From the NCBI GenBank assembly GCA_024711125.1, contig JANJTM010000017.1, forward strand, positions 1 through 64,000: a stretch of 64,000 nucleotides of DNA, read 5' to 3'. The position numbers were made by a program, and so were the translations under genes. How positions within the stretch are numbered: the stretch's first letter is position 1; each line of letters begins with the position of its first letter. Origin of the DNA: Rhodothermales bacterium (GTDB lineage Bacteria; Bacteroidota; Rhodothermia; Rhodothermales; UBA10348). Below are positions 32,559-40,763 of the stretch, one piece after another. A model generated the notes under the pieces. The model was not told the DNA's origin. It was given only the letters and a program-made list of their open reading frames with translations, and did not search any database.

Positions 32559-34364
32559 ATGGGAAAATCCGCACTGATACTCGCGCTCGCCGGGCTCATC
32601 ATCATGACCTCGGCGCACCTCACGCAGGATTCGCGCCAGATGGAGACCACCCAGGAGGAAGCCAATTACGAGGGCAAGGTCCTGGCCCGCGAAATCGCGC
32701 ACTCCGGCTTCGACGTGATCGAACGCCGCGTGCGCCGCAACTTCACCGGGGTCCGTGGGACCTGGTCCCGCATCCGCAACCAGGAAGGCCACTACACGAT
32801 TTCGGCGACGGGTCCGGCCGAGGGTCCGGTCGTGATCTCGTCGACGGGGGTATACCGGGGTTTCGAGTACACGATCAATGGACAGCTCAGCCGTGACGTC
32901 GTGCCGGTGCTCGATGCGTTCACGGTGGACGGGGACATCGACGACTTCCAGTTCGACCGCAACGTGGTCGTTTCGGGGCTGGACACGAACCCCGACGGCA
33001 CCGACGGCACGTCGGAGGACGTGCACGCGGTGCTGGCTACGCGCACCGGTGCGTACAATACGTTCCGGACCCGGCTCACCGCGGCCAACGCGCCGGGCGT
33101 CGCGACCGCGCCCGATATCCTCCAGGGGTCCCCGAGTCTGAATCTCCCTCTCTTCGCCGAGACGGTGCGGAACTATGACGGAACGTACCTGGCGAAGTAC
33201 ACGTCGGACAAGACGCTCAAGAACATCACGCTCGGGTCCAGGGCCGATCCGGGGATCGTGTACGCCACCAAGGATTTCACGTTCGAAGGCCGGTCGAAGG
33301 GCTACGGCATTCTCTACGCGCTGGGCGACGTGACGTTCAAGGACGATGCCGTCTGGGAGGGCGTGGTGTACGCCGCCAAGGACGGCACCGAATTCCAGAT
33401 GGAGGACGACGCGAAGATCTACGGCGCGGTGCTCATCTCGGCATACCAGCCCGACGAAGTGCTCCCCGACGGACAACAGGACCGGGGCCTGCCGGGTGGT
33501 CACTTCGACATCGACGTCTTCAACGGACCGAACCAGCAGAACGAACAGTACCACGAGCACCAGTACGACGACGACTACGACGCGACCGGCGTCAGCCTGT
33601 TGAGCCCTACCGGCTGCGGAAAGGGCGGGCTCTGCTGGGCCACGAACCTTGCGAACGAATCGGGGATCATCCTCGACGTCGTCAATCCCGCAGCGGGTCA
33701 CGGGACGTTCGAGATCCGTTCCCAGGCCGGCACGGGGTGCGTGAACGGGGGAACGGGCTCCACGACGACGTCGGGCGGCTGGACCGGCAAGAAGTCGTCG
33801 AAGTGGTCGAGTACGTCCGGATCGACGTCCACGTCCGGTTCCTGCACGTCGCAGGCCATTCCGGCCGTCGAGCTCACCGGAAGCACACAGAACGGGCTAT
33901 CCGGCGTCCTGCTGGATGCACGCAAGGTCCAGGAGATCTCGTTCGATTTCACGGCGCTCTGCGCGCTCCGGCTCTCGACGCCCGGACACGTGCAGCAGGA
34001 TGCATCCAATCGGAACAGCGCGTTCACCGTGCGTATCTACCGAGCCACGTACACGGGAAACCACTGGACCAAGGGCAACCTCGTCTACGAACTGGCCGTG
34101 TACCACCACGCAGGATACGGCAAGTGGGTGCTTGAGGAAGCGGCACAATGCGCCGCGCAGTTGGATGCCGATGCGACGGGGGACGTCACCCAGGTCGTCC
34201 GGTACGGTAATCCGGTCGACATCACCATGAAGAACCGCGCCCGCATCCAGTACTCCTCGCGGGCGGTGCGCAACCTGCGCTCTCTGTACGAGGAGTTCGA
34301 CTTCCTCGAGGGCGGAATCGTGCGCTCGCAGGTACGGGAGTCGGTGCGGGCCATCAGACCTTGA
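32559..34364 (+). CDS. large PilX-like surface/pilus protein A with beta-helix core
   Basis: A 601-residue protein. It starts MGKSALILALAGLIIMTSAHL, a pilin-like hydrophobic helix immediately after the start, then VLAREIAHSGFDVI as in PilX N-terminal domains. Residues about 225-300 form short strands with repeated YGILYALGDVTFKDD / WEGVVYAAKDG / IYGAVLISA steps, like the beta-helical segment of long PilX proteins (DUF7305 type). Then come GGHFDIDVF (about 313), HEHQYDDDYD (about 333) and GCGKGGLCW (about 353), a signature shared with the paralogue at 34589. A Ser/Thr/Gly-rich linker and a second beta domain with cysteines follow. No transporter signal other than the N-terminal helix is seen. 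Probably a tip adhesin or cell-surface structural protein of the pilus machine; that is inference. Confidence 0.65.
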   Translation: MGKSALILALAGLIIMTSAHLTQDSRQMETTQEEANYEGKVLAREIAHSGFDVIERRVRRNFTGVRGTWSRIRNQEGHYTISATGPAEGPVVISSTGVYRGFEYTINGQLSRDVVPVLDAFTVDGDIDDFQFDRNVVVSGLDTNPDGTDGTSEDVHAVLATRTGAYNTFRTRLTAANAPGVATAPDILQGSPSLNLPLFAETVRNYDGTYLAKYTSDKTLKNITLGSRADPGIVYATKDFTFEGRSKGYGILYALGDVTFKDDAVWEGVVYAAKDGTEFQMEDDAKIYGAVLISAYQPDEVLPDGQQDRGLPGGHFDIDVFNGPNQQNEQYHEHQYDDDYDATGVSLLSPTGCGKGGLCWATNLANESGIILDVVNPAAGHGTFEIRSQAGTGCVNGGTGSTTTSGGWTGKKSSKWSSTSGSTSTSGSCTSQAIPAVELTGSTQNGLSGVLLDARKVQEISFDFTALCALRLSTPGHVQQDASNRNSAFTVRIYRATYTGNHWTKGNLVYELAVYHHAGYGKWVLEEAAQCAAQLDADATGDVTQVVRYGNPVDITMKNRARIQYSSRAVRNLRSLYEEFDFLEGGIVRSQVRESVRAIRP

Positions 34365-34391
34365 TCCGAACTTCGAGGGCTGAAGGGGACA

Positions 34392-34424
34392 AGCCCCCCG
34401 TCGAGCCGGCGGGGGGCTTTTTTT
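34392..34424 (+). terminator. rho-independent terminator after PilX-like gene A
   Basis: Stem AGCCCCCCG (34392-34400) with CGGGGGGCT (34410-34418), 9-base loop, followed at once by a run of seven Ts. It lies 27 bases after the stop of gene A and upstream of the next sigma-28-like promoter, separating two transcription units. Confidence 0.92.
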
Positions 34425-34446
34425 ATTGGCCCGGGTGGCTGGGGAC

Positions 34447-34473
34447 TTAAGCCGCCCGGTCGACGGGACGATA
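34447..34473 (+). promoter_or_regulatory. sigma-28-like promoter P4 of the second large PilX-like gene
   Basis: TTAA 34447-34450, 19 bases, GATA 34470-34473 in GGACGATAACC. It stands directly after the terminator of the preceding gene and 115 bases before the ATG at 34589, which argues that it is a real start point of transcription. Confidence 0.65.
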
Positions 34474-34551
34474 ACCGCTCGTGGCAGGTTTGTCCGCGCC
34501 CGGGCAGCGCGACCGTCGAACCCGCCGCAAGCCCCTCGCCGTCCACCCGGC

Positions 34552-34567
34552 GCCCGCAAGCGCGGGC
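34552..34567 (+). other. leader hairpin before the second large PilX-like gene
   Basis: GCCCGC (34552-34557), loop AAGC, GCGGGC (34562-34567), 21 bases before the ATG. It is similar in form to the leader hairpins at 32533 and 36315. Confidence 0.4.
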
Positions 34568-34588
34568 CCATCCACCACCGGTACTCTC

Positions 34589-36193
34589 ATGGGCAAGTCG
34601 GCACTTTTCTATGTCGCGGCGGCCTCCCTCATGCTGTTGGGGCTGTACGGCGACAGCGCCCGTTCGCGCCTGGCTACCGCCGAGACCGAGGGCGCGTACT
34701 ACGAGACCGTGCTCGCACGGGAGATCGCGCAGTCGGCGTTCAATGTTCTCCTGGCCCGAACCCGGGCCGATTTCGCGGGTCACCGACCCGATCGCACCGC
34801 CGTGGCGTACCGCGGCGGCCTTTTCGGGTACCGCGCCGTGGGCGCGTCGGGGGGTCCCGTGCTGCTCGAGGCGACCGGCGAGGTGGGCGATGCGCTCCAC
34901 CGGATCTCCGGGGTCCTGCTCAGCGACGCCGAATCCCGGTTCGCCGCGCTGACGTTCGACGGTCCCGTCGACTACATCAATCCGCGCGGTTCGGCCTGGA
35001 TCGTATCCGGAGTCGACACCGAACCGCCGGGCTCCACGGCCGACGGTCCCGCCGTTTCGGGGCCCGGCGTGCGCAGCGTGCTGGCCTCGGCCGACGCGAT
35101 CGCGCGGGGCGCGATGCCCGCACGCCAGGTGATCGGCGCCGACGGTCCCGGACACTTCGTCCAGGGCGCCGGCCCCGTCGATTTCGTGCATGTCGCGCGC
35201 AAGATCGAGGAGCACCCGGACGTCGTCGTGCTCGAAGGCAGCCAGCGCTGGAACGGGAGCCCGACCTTCGGAGCGCCCAACGCCCCGGTGATCATGGTCG
35301 TGAACGGCGACCTGACCATCACGGGAAGCGCGGTCGGATACGGCGCGCTGCTCGTCAAGGGATCGTTCGAAGTCACGGCCGCGGGTACGCCACGCTGGGA
35401 GGGGCTCGTGATCGTGCAGTCCGAGGGAGGCGAGCACGGCATTCTCGGCAATTCCCGGTTCCTGGGGGCCATGGTCCTGCAGAGCGTGACCGCCGATGGA
35501 GAGACGGGCGGAGAGAGTGACGCGGGACTGCTCGGAGGGCACTTCGATGTCTCCGTTGCCGGCACGACCGGGGACATTCTCTACCAGGCGCACCAGTACG
35601 ACGACCGGTACGACACCGGTTCAATCGACCTCCTGCAGCCCGGCTGCGGCATCGAGGGCGGGCTCTGCTGGGAGGAGACCGTGGCGTCCGCGACCTCGAT
35701 CACGGTTTCGGTGCTGAACGGCGCCGGAACCGACGGAACGGCCTGGCTCGAAACGCCGGAGTCGATCGTGAATACCTCGATCTCCGGATTCGGTCCCGTC
35801 ACGGTCGATCCGGCGCAGCTCCGCGGTCTGCGCTTCTCGTTCGACGGAATCTGCTCCCTGCCGTCGTCCGGACCCGCCGCGGTCGCCGCCGACGGTTCGA
35901 CCCGCGGTGGCGCCTTCACGGTTCGCATCACCGACGCGGTGAGCGGCGCCACGCTGCTGGACGTCGCGGCGTACCATCACCTGTCGGAGTCGACCTGCGC
36001 GGAGCGGTCGGGCGACGACAGCCCGTTCGTCGAAGTCGAGCCGATGGTACTGGACATGCGCGGCAACCCGGGCATCATGACCAGCGCAACGGCGCTGGAG
36101 CGATTGGGCACGATCCTGCCCGAGGCGTTGCCGGGGCAGCCGCGCCTGGTGCTGCGCGAAGTCCGCGAAGCCGGCGCTCGCCTGCCTCGCTGA
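34589..36193 (+). CDS. large PilX-like surface/pilus protein B, paralogue of A
   Basis: A 534-residue protein that mirrors gene A: start MGKSALFYVAAASLMLLGLY, then VLAREIAQSAFNVLLARTRA, a beta-helical core (VIMVVNGDLTITGSAVGYGA, LLVKGSFEVTAAG, RFLGAMVLQSV), GGHFDVSV (about 317), HQYDDRYD (about 335) and GCGIEGGLCW (about 352), and a final Cys-containing beta domain with GGAFTVRI and AAYHHL. The signature motifs sit at almost the same residue numbers in both paralogues although overall identity is modest. The start at 34589 was chosen because it matches the paralogue's N-terminus; an upstream in-frame start would add an Arg/Pro-rich leader. It has its own promoter and no partner gene in the transcript before the ATPase gene. 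Confidence 0.65.
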   Translation: MGKSALFYVAAASLMLLGLYGDSARSRLATAETEGAYYETVLAREIAQSAFNVLLARTRADFAGHRPDRTAVAYRGGLFGYRAVGASGGPVLLEATGEVGDALHRISGVLLSDAESRFAALTFDGPVDYINPRGSAWIVSGVDTEPPGSTADGPAVSGPGVRSVLASADAIARGAMPARQVIGADGPGHFVQGAGPVDFVHVARKIEEHPDVVVLEGSQRWNGSPTFGAPNAPVIMVVNGDLTITGSAVGYGALLVKGSFEVTAAGTPRWEGLVIVQSEGGEHGILGNSRFLGAMVLQSVTADGETGGESDAGLLGGHFDVSVAGTTGDILYQAHQYDDRYDTGSIDLLQPGCGIEGGLCWEETVASATSITVSVLNGAGTDGTAWLETPESIVNTSISGFGPVTVDPAQLRGLRFSFDGICSLPSSGPAAVAADGSTRGGAFTVRITDAVSGATLLDVAAYHHLSESTCAERSGDDSPFVEVEPMVLDMRGNPGIMTSATALERLGTILPEALPGQPRLVLREVREAGARLPR

Positions 36194-36219
36194 GATAGGC
36201 GCCCATCGCGAGAAACCCC

Positions 36220-36254
36220 GGAGCGGGTGGTCGGAGCATCCGGCCGCCCGCTCC
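36220..36254 (+). terminator. strong 15-bp hairpin after PilX-like gene B (terminator-like, no T-run)
   Basis: Arms at 36220-36234 and 36240-36254 pair over 15 positions (two of them G-U) with a 5-base loop AGCAT. It starts 27 bases after the stop of gene B. No T-tract follows, so it may act as a transcript-end stabiliser or a weak terminator. The next sigma-28-like promoter begins 19 bases later. Confidence 0.55.
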
Positions 36255-36272
36255 GTCGTTCCGGCCGTGGGC

Positions 36273-36298
36273 TTAACCCCTCCGGCGTACGGCCGATA
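36273..36298 (+). promoter_or_regulatory. sigma-28-like promoter P5 of the pilus ATPase-secretin operon
   Basis: TTAA 36273-36276, 18 bases, GATA 36295-36298 in GGCCGATACGG. One base shorter than the other four copies, still inside the range known for SigD promoters. It ends 57 bases before the ATG of the ATPase gene. Confidence 0.6.
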
Positions 36299-36314
36299 CG
36301 GGAAACGTTGAGGA

Positions 36315-36328
36315 GCCCGCATCCGGGC
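36315..36328 (+). other. leader hairpin before the ATPase gene
   Basis: GCCCG (36315-36319), loop CATC, CGGGC (36324-36328), 27 bases before the ATG. It is of the same type as those at 32533 and 34552. Confidence 0.35.
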
Positions 36329-36355
36329 ACGATCCCCAAGGCCATCCAACGTCCC

Positions 36356-37801
36356 ATGGAGCGAATTTCCGACGAGAACAGGACCTCGATCCGGCACGGA
36401 TTCCGTCCGCCGGTGATCGCGCCCGATCGCGCCGGGCCCGCGCGCGACGCGGCCGCAAGGCCGGGCGAACTCGAAACGGCGCGCCCGATCCCGGCGCCGG
36501 AATCCGTTCGAACCGCCGCAACCGCCGGCCCGGGTCTCCCGGCCGACGCCGTACGCGGACGCGCCCGGGATGTCTTCGAGTTTCCCGAAGTCCCGTCGAT
36601 CTGCCGCACCCTGGCCGAGCGCATTCCGTATACCCATGTCGGGGACGACCGCATCCTGTTCGCGGCCGAGCAACTGTCGCGTGTTCCGCCCAAGGAGCGG
36701 TCGGACCTGCGGGTGTTCGTCGACGCGCTGATCGGTCACATGATCAAGGTCGGCGCCAGCGATATCGACTTCGGCGGTCCGGCCGCGGGAGGGTGGGTCT
36801 GGTACCGCGTGCACGGGGACAAGAAGCCCGAAAAACGGATCGGCACGTTCACCGAGGACGAGTCCAACATCCTCATCCTGTCGGTACTGGCCGAGTCGAA
36901 TCGCCGCGTGCTGCTGAATGAAAGGGCCCTGGACTTCTCGCACGAGCTGCAGCCGGCGACGTCCGGTGGACGCAAGTCGAGGTTTCGCGCCAGCGCCTAT
37001 TTCGACCTGGAACAGCTGGCGCTGAACCTGCGCGCCATTCCCGACACGGTGCGCTCCCTGCAGTCCCTCGATTTCCACCCGTCGGTGGAACAGGGACTCA
37101 TGTTCCGCTACGTGCGCGACGGGCTCACGATCGTCACCGGCGTCACGGGCTCGGGCAAGTCGACGACCCTCGACGCGATCGTCGACGCCAACAACCGGGA
37201 CGTCGACGGCCACATCATCATCATCGGCAAGCCGATCGAGTACATGCACACCTCGCACAAGTGCCTGGTCCGGCACCGCGAGGTGGGGCGCGACGTGCCC
37301 ACGTTCAAGGACGGCATCGTGCAGTCGCTTCGCCAGGACCCCGACATCGTGGTGATCGGCGAAATGCGCGACCCCGCCACGATCTCGGCCGCGCTCGAGA
37401 TCACCGACTCCGGGCACAAGGTCTTCTCGACGCTGCACACGTCGTCGGCCGTGGAAAGCCTGGACCGCATCGTGGCCGAGTACCCGGCCGGCGAACAGAA
37501 CCGCGTGCGCAACCGCCTGGCCGACGTGCTGCGGTGCATCGTATCGCAGAAACTGGTGCCCCAGGTCGGCGGAGGCCGCATCCTCGCGAAGGAAGTGCTC
37601 TGGATGACGCCCGCCGCGAAGGCGGCCGTCAAGAACGGCAACACGTCCGAGATCTACCAGATGATGTGGGAGGGCTGGGCCCAGGGGCTCATCACCCTCG
37701 AACAGGATCTCTTCCGCCTGCTGAAGGCGGGCCGCATCACCACGGAAACGGCGATGAACTTCGCCAACAACAAGCGACGCCTGAGCCAGCTGCTCAAGTG
37801 A
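36356..37801 (+). CDS. PilT/GspE-family secretion or pilus ATPase
   Basis: A 481-residue cytoplasmic ATPase. A variable Arg/Pro-rich N-terminus (to about residue 90) precedes the PilT-like N-domain and the RecA-like core: Walker A GVTGSGKST (about 261-269), Walker B region DPDIVVIGEMRD (about 338) and His box STLHTSSAVESLDRI (about 357). The core is closer to PilT than to PilB. The Asp-box segment reads IIGKPIEYMH where PilT/PilB usually have IEDPIE(F/Y), so two acidic residues are replaced by Gly-Lys. Being the only motor in the cluster it may drive assembly rather than retraction. The ATG at 36356 lies downstream of the P5 promoter; the gene is followed after 25 bases by the PilM-PilN fusion. 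Confidence 0.85.
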   Translation: MERISDENRTSIRHGFRPPVIAPDRAGPARDAAARPGELETARPIPAPESVRTAATAGPGLPADAVRGRARDVFEFPEVPSICRTLAERIPYTHVGDDRILFAAEQLSRVPPKERSDLRVFVDALIGHMIKVGASDIDFGGPAAGGWVWYRVHGDKKPEKRIGTFTEDESNILILSVLAESNRRVLLNERALDFSHELQPATSGGRKSRFRASAYFDLEQLALNLRAIPDTVRSLQSLDFHPSVEQGLMFRYVRDGLTIVTGVTGSGKSTTLDAIVDANNRDVDGHIIIIGKPIEYMHTSHKCLVRHREVGRDVPTFKDGIVQSLRQDPDIVVIGEMRDPATISAALEITDSGHKVFSTLHTSSAVESLDRIVAEYPAGEQNRVRNRLADVLRCIVSQKLVPQVGGGRILAKEVLWMTPAAKAAVKNGNTSEIYQMMWEGWAQGLITLEQDLFRLLKAGRITTETAMNFANNKRRLSQLLK

Positions 37802-37826
37802 CGTCGACCGGATCCCCGAAGCAGCC

Positions 37827-39677
37827 ATGGATCTCATACTCGGAGTCTCGGTAACCCATCGGACCGTGTTCGCGTCGCTCGTCGAGAACCGGTCAGACGG
37901 TCCCGTCGTCCTGCGCACGTTCTCCCGCCCTCGCCAGACCGCGGATACCCTCGGTTTCGGCGACGACCAGGACATGTCGCGGGCGGTTCCGGAAGAATCG
38001 ATGGGGGATCCGTCGGTCGTTTTCACGATCGGCGCCTCGGAGAAGGGCTCGGACCTGTTCCTCGATTCGGAGTTCGGGGGCACGGGACGCAAGAAGGCCC
38101 AGGAATCGCTCGGGCTCGACGTGTCCATGCCGAGCGTTCGCACGCAGACGGTCGAGATCGAACTGAAGGAGATCCTGGCCGAGTGCGCCGACGCCGGATA
38201 TCCCGAGGTCCGCGTGGTGATCACGATGGGCCTGTCGGATCTCGTCCTGCACGAGCTGACCCTCCAGGAATCCGACAAGTCGGAGGGAGCAGAGGGCAGG
38301 AAGAAGGGAGATCGGGTCGCGATCCCGGGATTCGGAAAGTCCCGCCGTCCCGGATCGGACCGCGAGCGTTGGCTGCGCCAGCTCGCCAAGGAATCCGACG
38401 CCCGGCCCGAGGCCGACCAGGTGGCATTCCTCCCGATGACGCCGAGCGAAACCGGGCATCGGCGGCTCCTGGCCGTGTTCCCGCGGTCGGGCGAGCCCGT
38501 GCTGCCCACGCTCGAGCGGTTCGTCGACCGCGGTCGGAAGATGCCGCGTTTCACGATGATCGAGACGGAAGCCTCGCTGCTGCTCGGCATGAGCCGCCTG
38601 TTGGTGCCCGCCGACGAAGTCGAGCCCCGTCGTCGGCTCACGATCCGCGTCGGCAGCGAGGACACGGCAATCCTGTTCCTCGAAGGTCTCCAGGTGCGCC
38701 ACTTCGAGTCGCTGCGCTCGATCACGAAATACGATCCCCCCGAGACCATCTCCTCCCGAATCCTGCTGCTGCAGGACGAATACGGGCTCGGAGAGGCCGA
38801 CGAGATCCTGGTCCTCTGCGACGGGGACGAGACCGAGCTGCTGGATCTGCTCGCCGAGTTCTTCCCCGACTCGCACATCCTCAATCTCCGGCCGGTCCTG
38901 CCCCCGTTCGCCGACGAGTTCGAACGGGACGACTCCCGCGAGTCGGCGCTGGCAGCGGCCGTGGCGCTGCGCGCGCTTCGCGACCCGCTCGGCAAGGGGC
39001 TCTTCGAACCGGTCGACCTGCTTCCGCAGCGCCTGATGCGGCGCCGGCGCAAGGAAATCCCCATTTCCTGGCAGAACTACGCGTTGCTGGGGCTGCTCTT
39101 CGCGTCCACGCTCTTCTTCGTGTCGCGGTACCTCGGCCAGCAGGAAGAGATCGACCGTGCCCAGGCGCGGCTGGAGGAGCAGTACAAGAAGGACGTCGTC
39201 GAGCGCAACAAGGCCCTGCTCAAGGCGCGACAGGACTCGCTCATGTACGTCATCATGGGCTACGACAAGGCCCTCCAGGTCCTGGATACGCTGCTGTACG
39301 GCAGCGACCGCTGGAGCCGGGCCATGGAACTGACGGCCTCCAACGCGGCCGCCGTGTCCGGCGTGTGGATCGAGACCTGGTCCGAGGTCGACGGCAAACT
39401 CGTGATGAGCGGAACGGCGACCGACCGCAACCAGATCGTGCGGCTCGCGGCCCGCATGGACGGAACGATCGACGCCATGACCTTCTCGACCATCCGCGAC
39501 TGGCCGGTGTTTTCCTACCGGATGACCGTGCCCCTCGAAACCGACCTCCCGGCGGCCGCGCGGTACCTGCGCGAGCAGGTCCAGCTGGGGCTCGACGTGC
39601 CGGTCACCGAAACGTCCGGCGGCCCGGACGACTTGGGCGAGTCGGCCTCCGAGCCTGCCACCGGGCCGGCCTCCTGA
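37827..39677 (+). CDS. PilM-PilN fusion-like inner-membrane assembly protein
   Basis: A 616-residue protein. Residues 1 to about 395 have the shape of an actin-like PilM/GspL domain (MDLILGVSVTHRTVFASLV at the start, later VEPRRRLTIRVGSEDTAILF and ESALAAAVALRAL), with a charged insert around residues 145-180. A single membrane helix (NYALLGLLFASTLFFVSRYL) lies at about 412-431. It is followed by a coiled coil and a PilN-like ferredoxin-fold domain (VSGVWIETWSEVDGKLVMSG, then TATDRNQIVRLAARM). Gene order ATPase-PilMN-PilO-secretin matches the pilMNOPQ alignment complex, here with PilM and PilN joined. It would link the cytoplasmic motor to the periplasm. Confidence 0.75.
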   Translation: MDLILGVSVTHRTVFASLVENRSDGPVVLRTFSRPRQTADTLGFGDDQDMSRAVPEESMGDPSVVFTIGASEKGSDLFLDSEFGGTGRKKAQESLGLDVSMPSVRTQTVEIELKEILAECADAGYPEVRVVITMGLSDLVLHELTLQESDKSEGAEGRKKGDRVAIPGFGKSRRPGSDRERWLRQLAKESDARPEADQVAFLPMTPSETGHRRLLAVFPRSGEPVLPTLERFVDRGRKMPRFTMIETEASLLLGMSRLLVPADEVEPRRRLTIRVGSEDTAILFLEGLQVRHFESLRSITKYDPPETISSRILLLQDEYGLGEADEILVLCDGDETELLDLLAEFFPDSHILNLRPVLPPFADEFERDDSRESALAAAVALRALRDPLGKGLFEPVDLLPQRLMRRRRKEIPISWQNYALLGLLFASTLFFVSRYLGQQEEIDRAQARLEEQYKKDVVERNKALLKARQDSLMYVIMGYDKALQVLDTLLYGSDRWSRAMELTASNAAAVSGVWIETWSEVDGKLVMSGTATDRNQIVRLAARMDGTIDAMTFSTIRDWPVFSYRMTVPLETDLPAAARYLREQVQLGLDVPVTETSGGPDDLGESASEPATGPAS

Positions 39678-39702
39678 CGAAACCGAATCCGAAGACCCTG
39701 CG

Positions 39703-40731
39703 ATGGGACCCCAGTACAACCTCCTGATCATGGCGACGGTGCTCGCCCTCACCGTTGGCGGCGGCACCTACGTCACGTTCTTCGACCAGCCGGCCCGTCT
39801 CGAGGTGCTGGAGGACGAGGAGCGGTTCGTGCGCGAACTGGAATCGGACGTCGCGACCCTGCTCGCGACGATCGCCGAGACACAGGAAGACGCCGACCTG
39901 CGTTCGGCGCAGTGGGAGACGCGCTACAAGATCATTCCGCCCGAACGTCCTACGACCGAGGTCATGGCCTACCTGAACCGTCTCAGCGAGGACGGTTTCC
40001 GGCAGTTCGACGTCGCGTACGAGGAGCGGATCACCGCCGACGACTACAATACCGACGTCTACGACGTGCAGGGCAAGGCCCTCTTCTACGACCTCTACCA
40101 GCTCATCTGGGCCCTCGAGAACCACCGGGACTTCTACCGGGTCGAGGAACTGCAGCTGAACCACTTCGACCTGCTCTACAACGATCCGGTCAGCGGACGC
40201 CAGCGCATGGACGTGCTCGTGTCCTTCCAGTTCAAGCTGCACGCCTACTTCGGCGGAAGCGCGGGCCTGAGCGCCGACGACCGGGGCCCGCTCGCCCCGG
40301 ACGAGATCGTGACGATCGGATCGGTCAGCGAGCTTCCGCCGGTTCCGGCCGCGATCCTGCCCGACCTGCAGCCCGCCAAGAACCCGTTCTCGCCGGTCAT
40401 CCTGGCGTCGATTCCGCCCAATACCGACGGACTGCCCGAAATCGAGGGCAAACAGGTCATGGCGATCTCTGACGGACGGGCGCATTTCGACCTGGACGGC
40501 ACCGGGGTGCTCACGCCGCTGGGTGTCGGAGACCCGGTCTACCTCGGCCAGATCACCGCCGTCGATCCGATCCAGGGCCGCGTCATCGCACGCCTCAACA
40601 AGGGCGGCATCATCGACGAGATCGAGTTCACGCTCCAGACGGGCGCTTCCTTCCGCCAGGCGGTGGGCACACAGGCCGACCCGGTCCTCAATACGAAGCC
40701 CAAGGCGTCGAAGTGGCGCAGCGGCCGATGA
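39703..40731 (+). CDS. PilO-PilP fusion-like protein
   Basis: A 342-residue inner-membrane protein. A short N-terminus and one membrane helix (LLIMATVLALTVGGGTYVTF) are followed by a coiled coil (about residues 30-70) and a PilO-like ferredoxin-fold domain (about 80-185, containing VMAYLNRLSEDGFRQFDV). After a linker, residues about 220-320 resemble the PilP beta-barrel: the PAKNPFSP entry, GKQVMAISDGRAHFDLDGTG, and LGVGDPVYLGQITAVDPIQG. PilP usually contacts the secretin; here it would do so as part of the PilO chain, and no separate lipoprotein PilP is present. The gene follows the PilMN gene by 25 bases and overlaps the possible early start of the secretin gene. Confidence 0.72.
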   Translation: MGPQYNLLIMATVLALTVGGGTYVTFFDQPARLEVLEDEERFVRELESDVATLLATIAETQEDADLRSAQWETRYKIIPPERPTTEVMAYLNRLSEDGFRQFDVAYEERITADDYNTDVYDVQGKALFYDLYQLIWALENHRDFYRVEELQLNHFDLLYNDPVSGRQRMDVLVSFQFKLHAYFGGSAGLSADDRGPLAPDEIVTIGSVSELPPVPAAILPDLQPAKNPFSPVILASIPPNTDGLPEIEGKQVMAISDGRAHFDLDGTGVLTPLGVGDPVYLGQITAVDPIQGRVIARLNKGGIIDEIEFTLQTGASFRQAVGTQADPVLNTKPKASKWRSGR

Positions 40732-40763
40732 ACCCCTCCTCCACGTACCTCGAGACTACTTCC

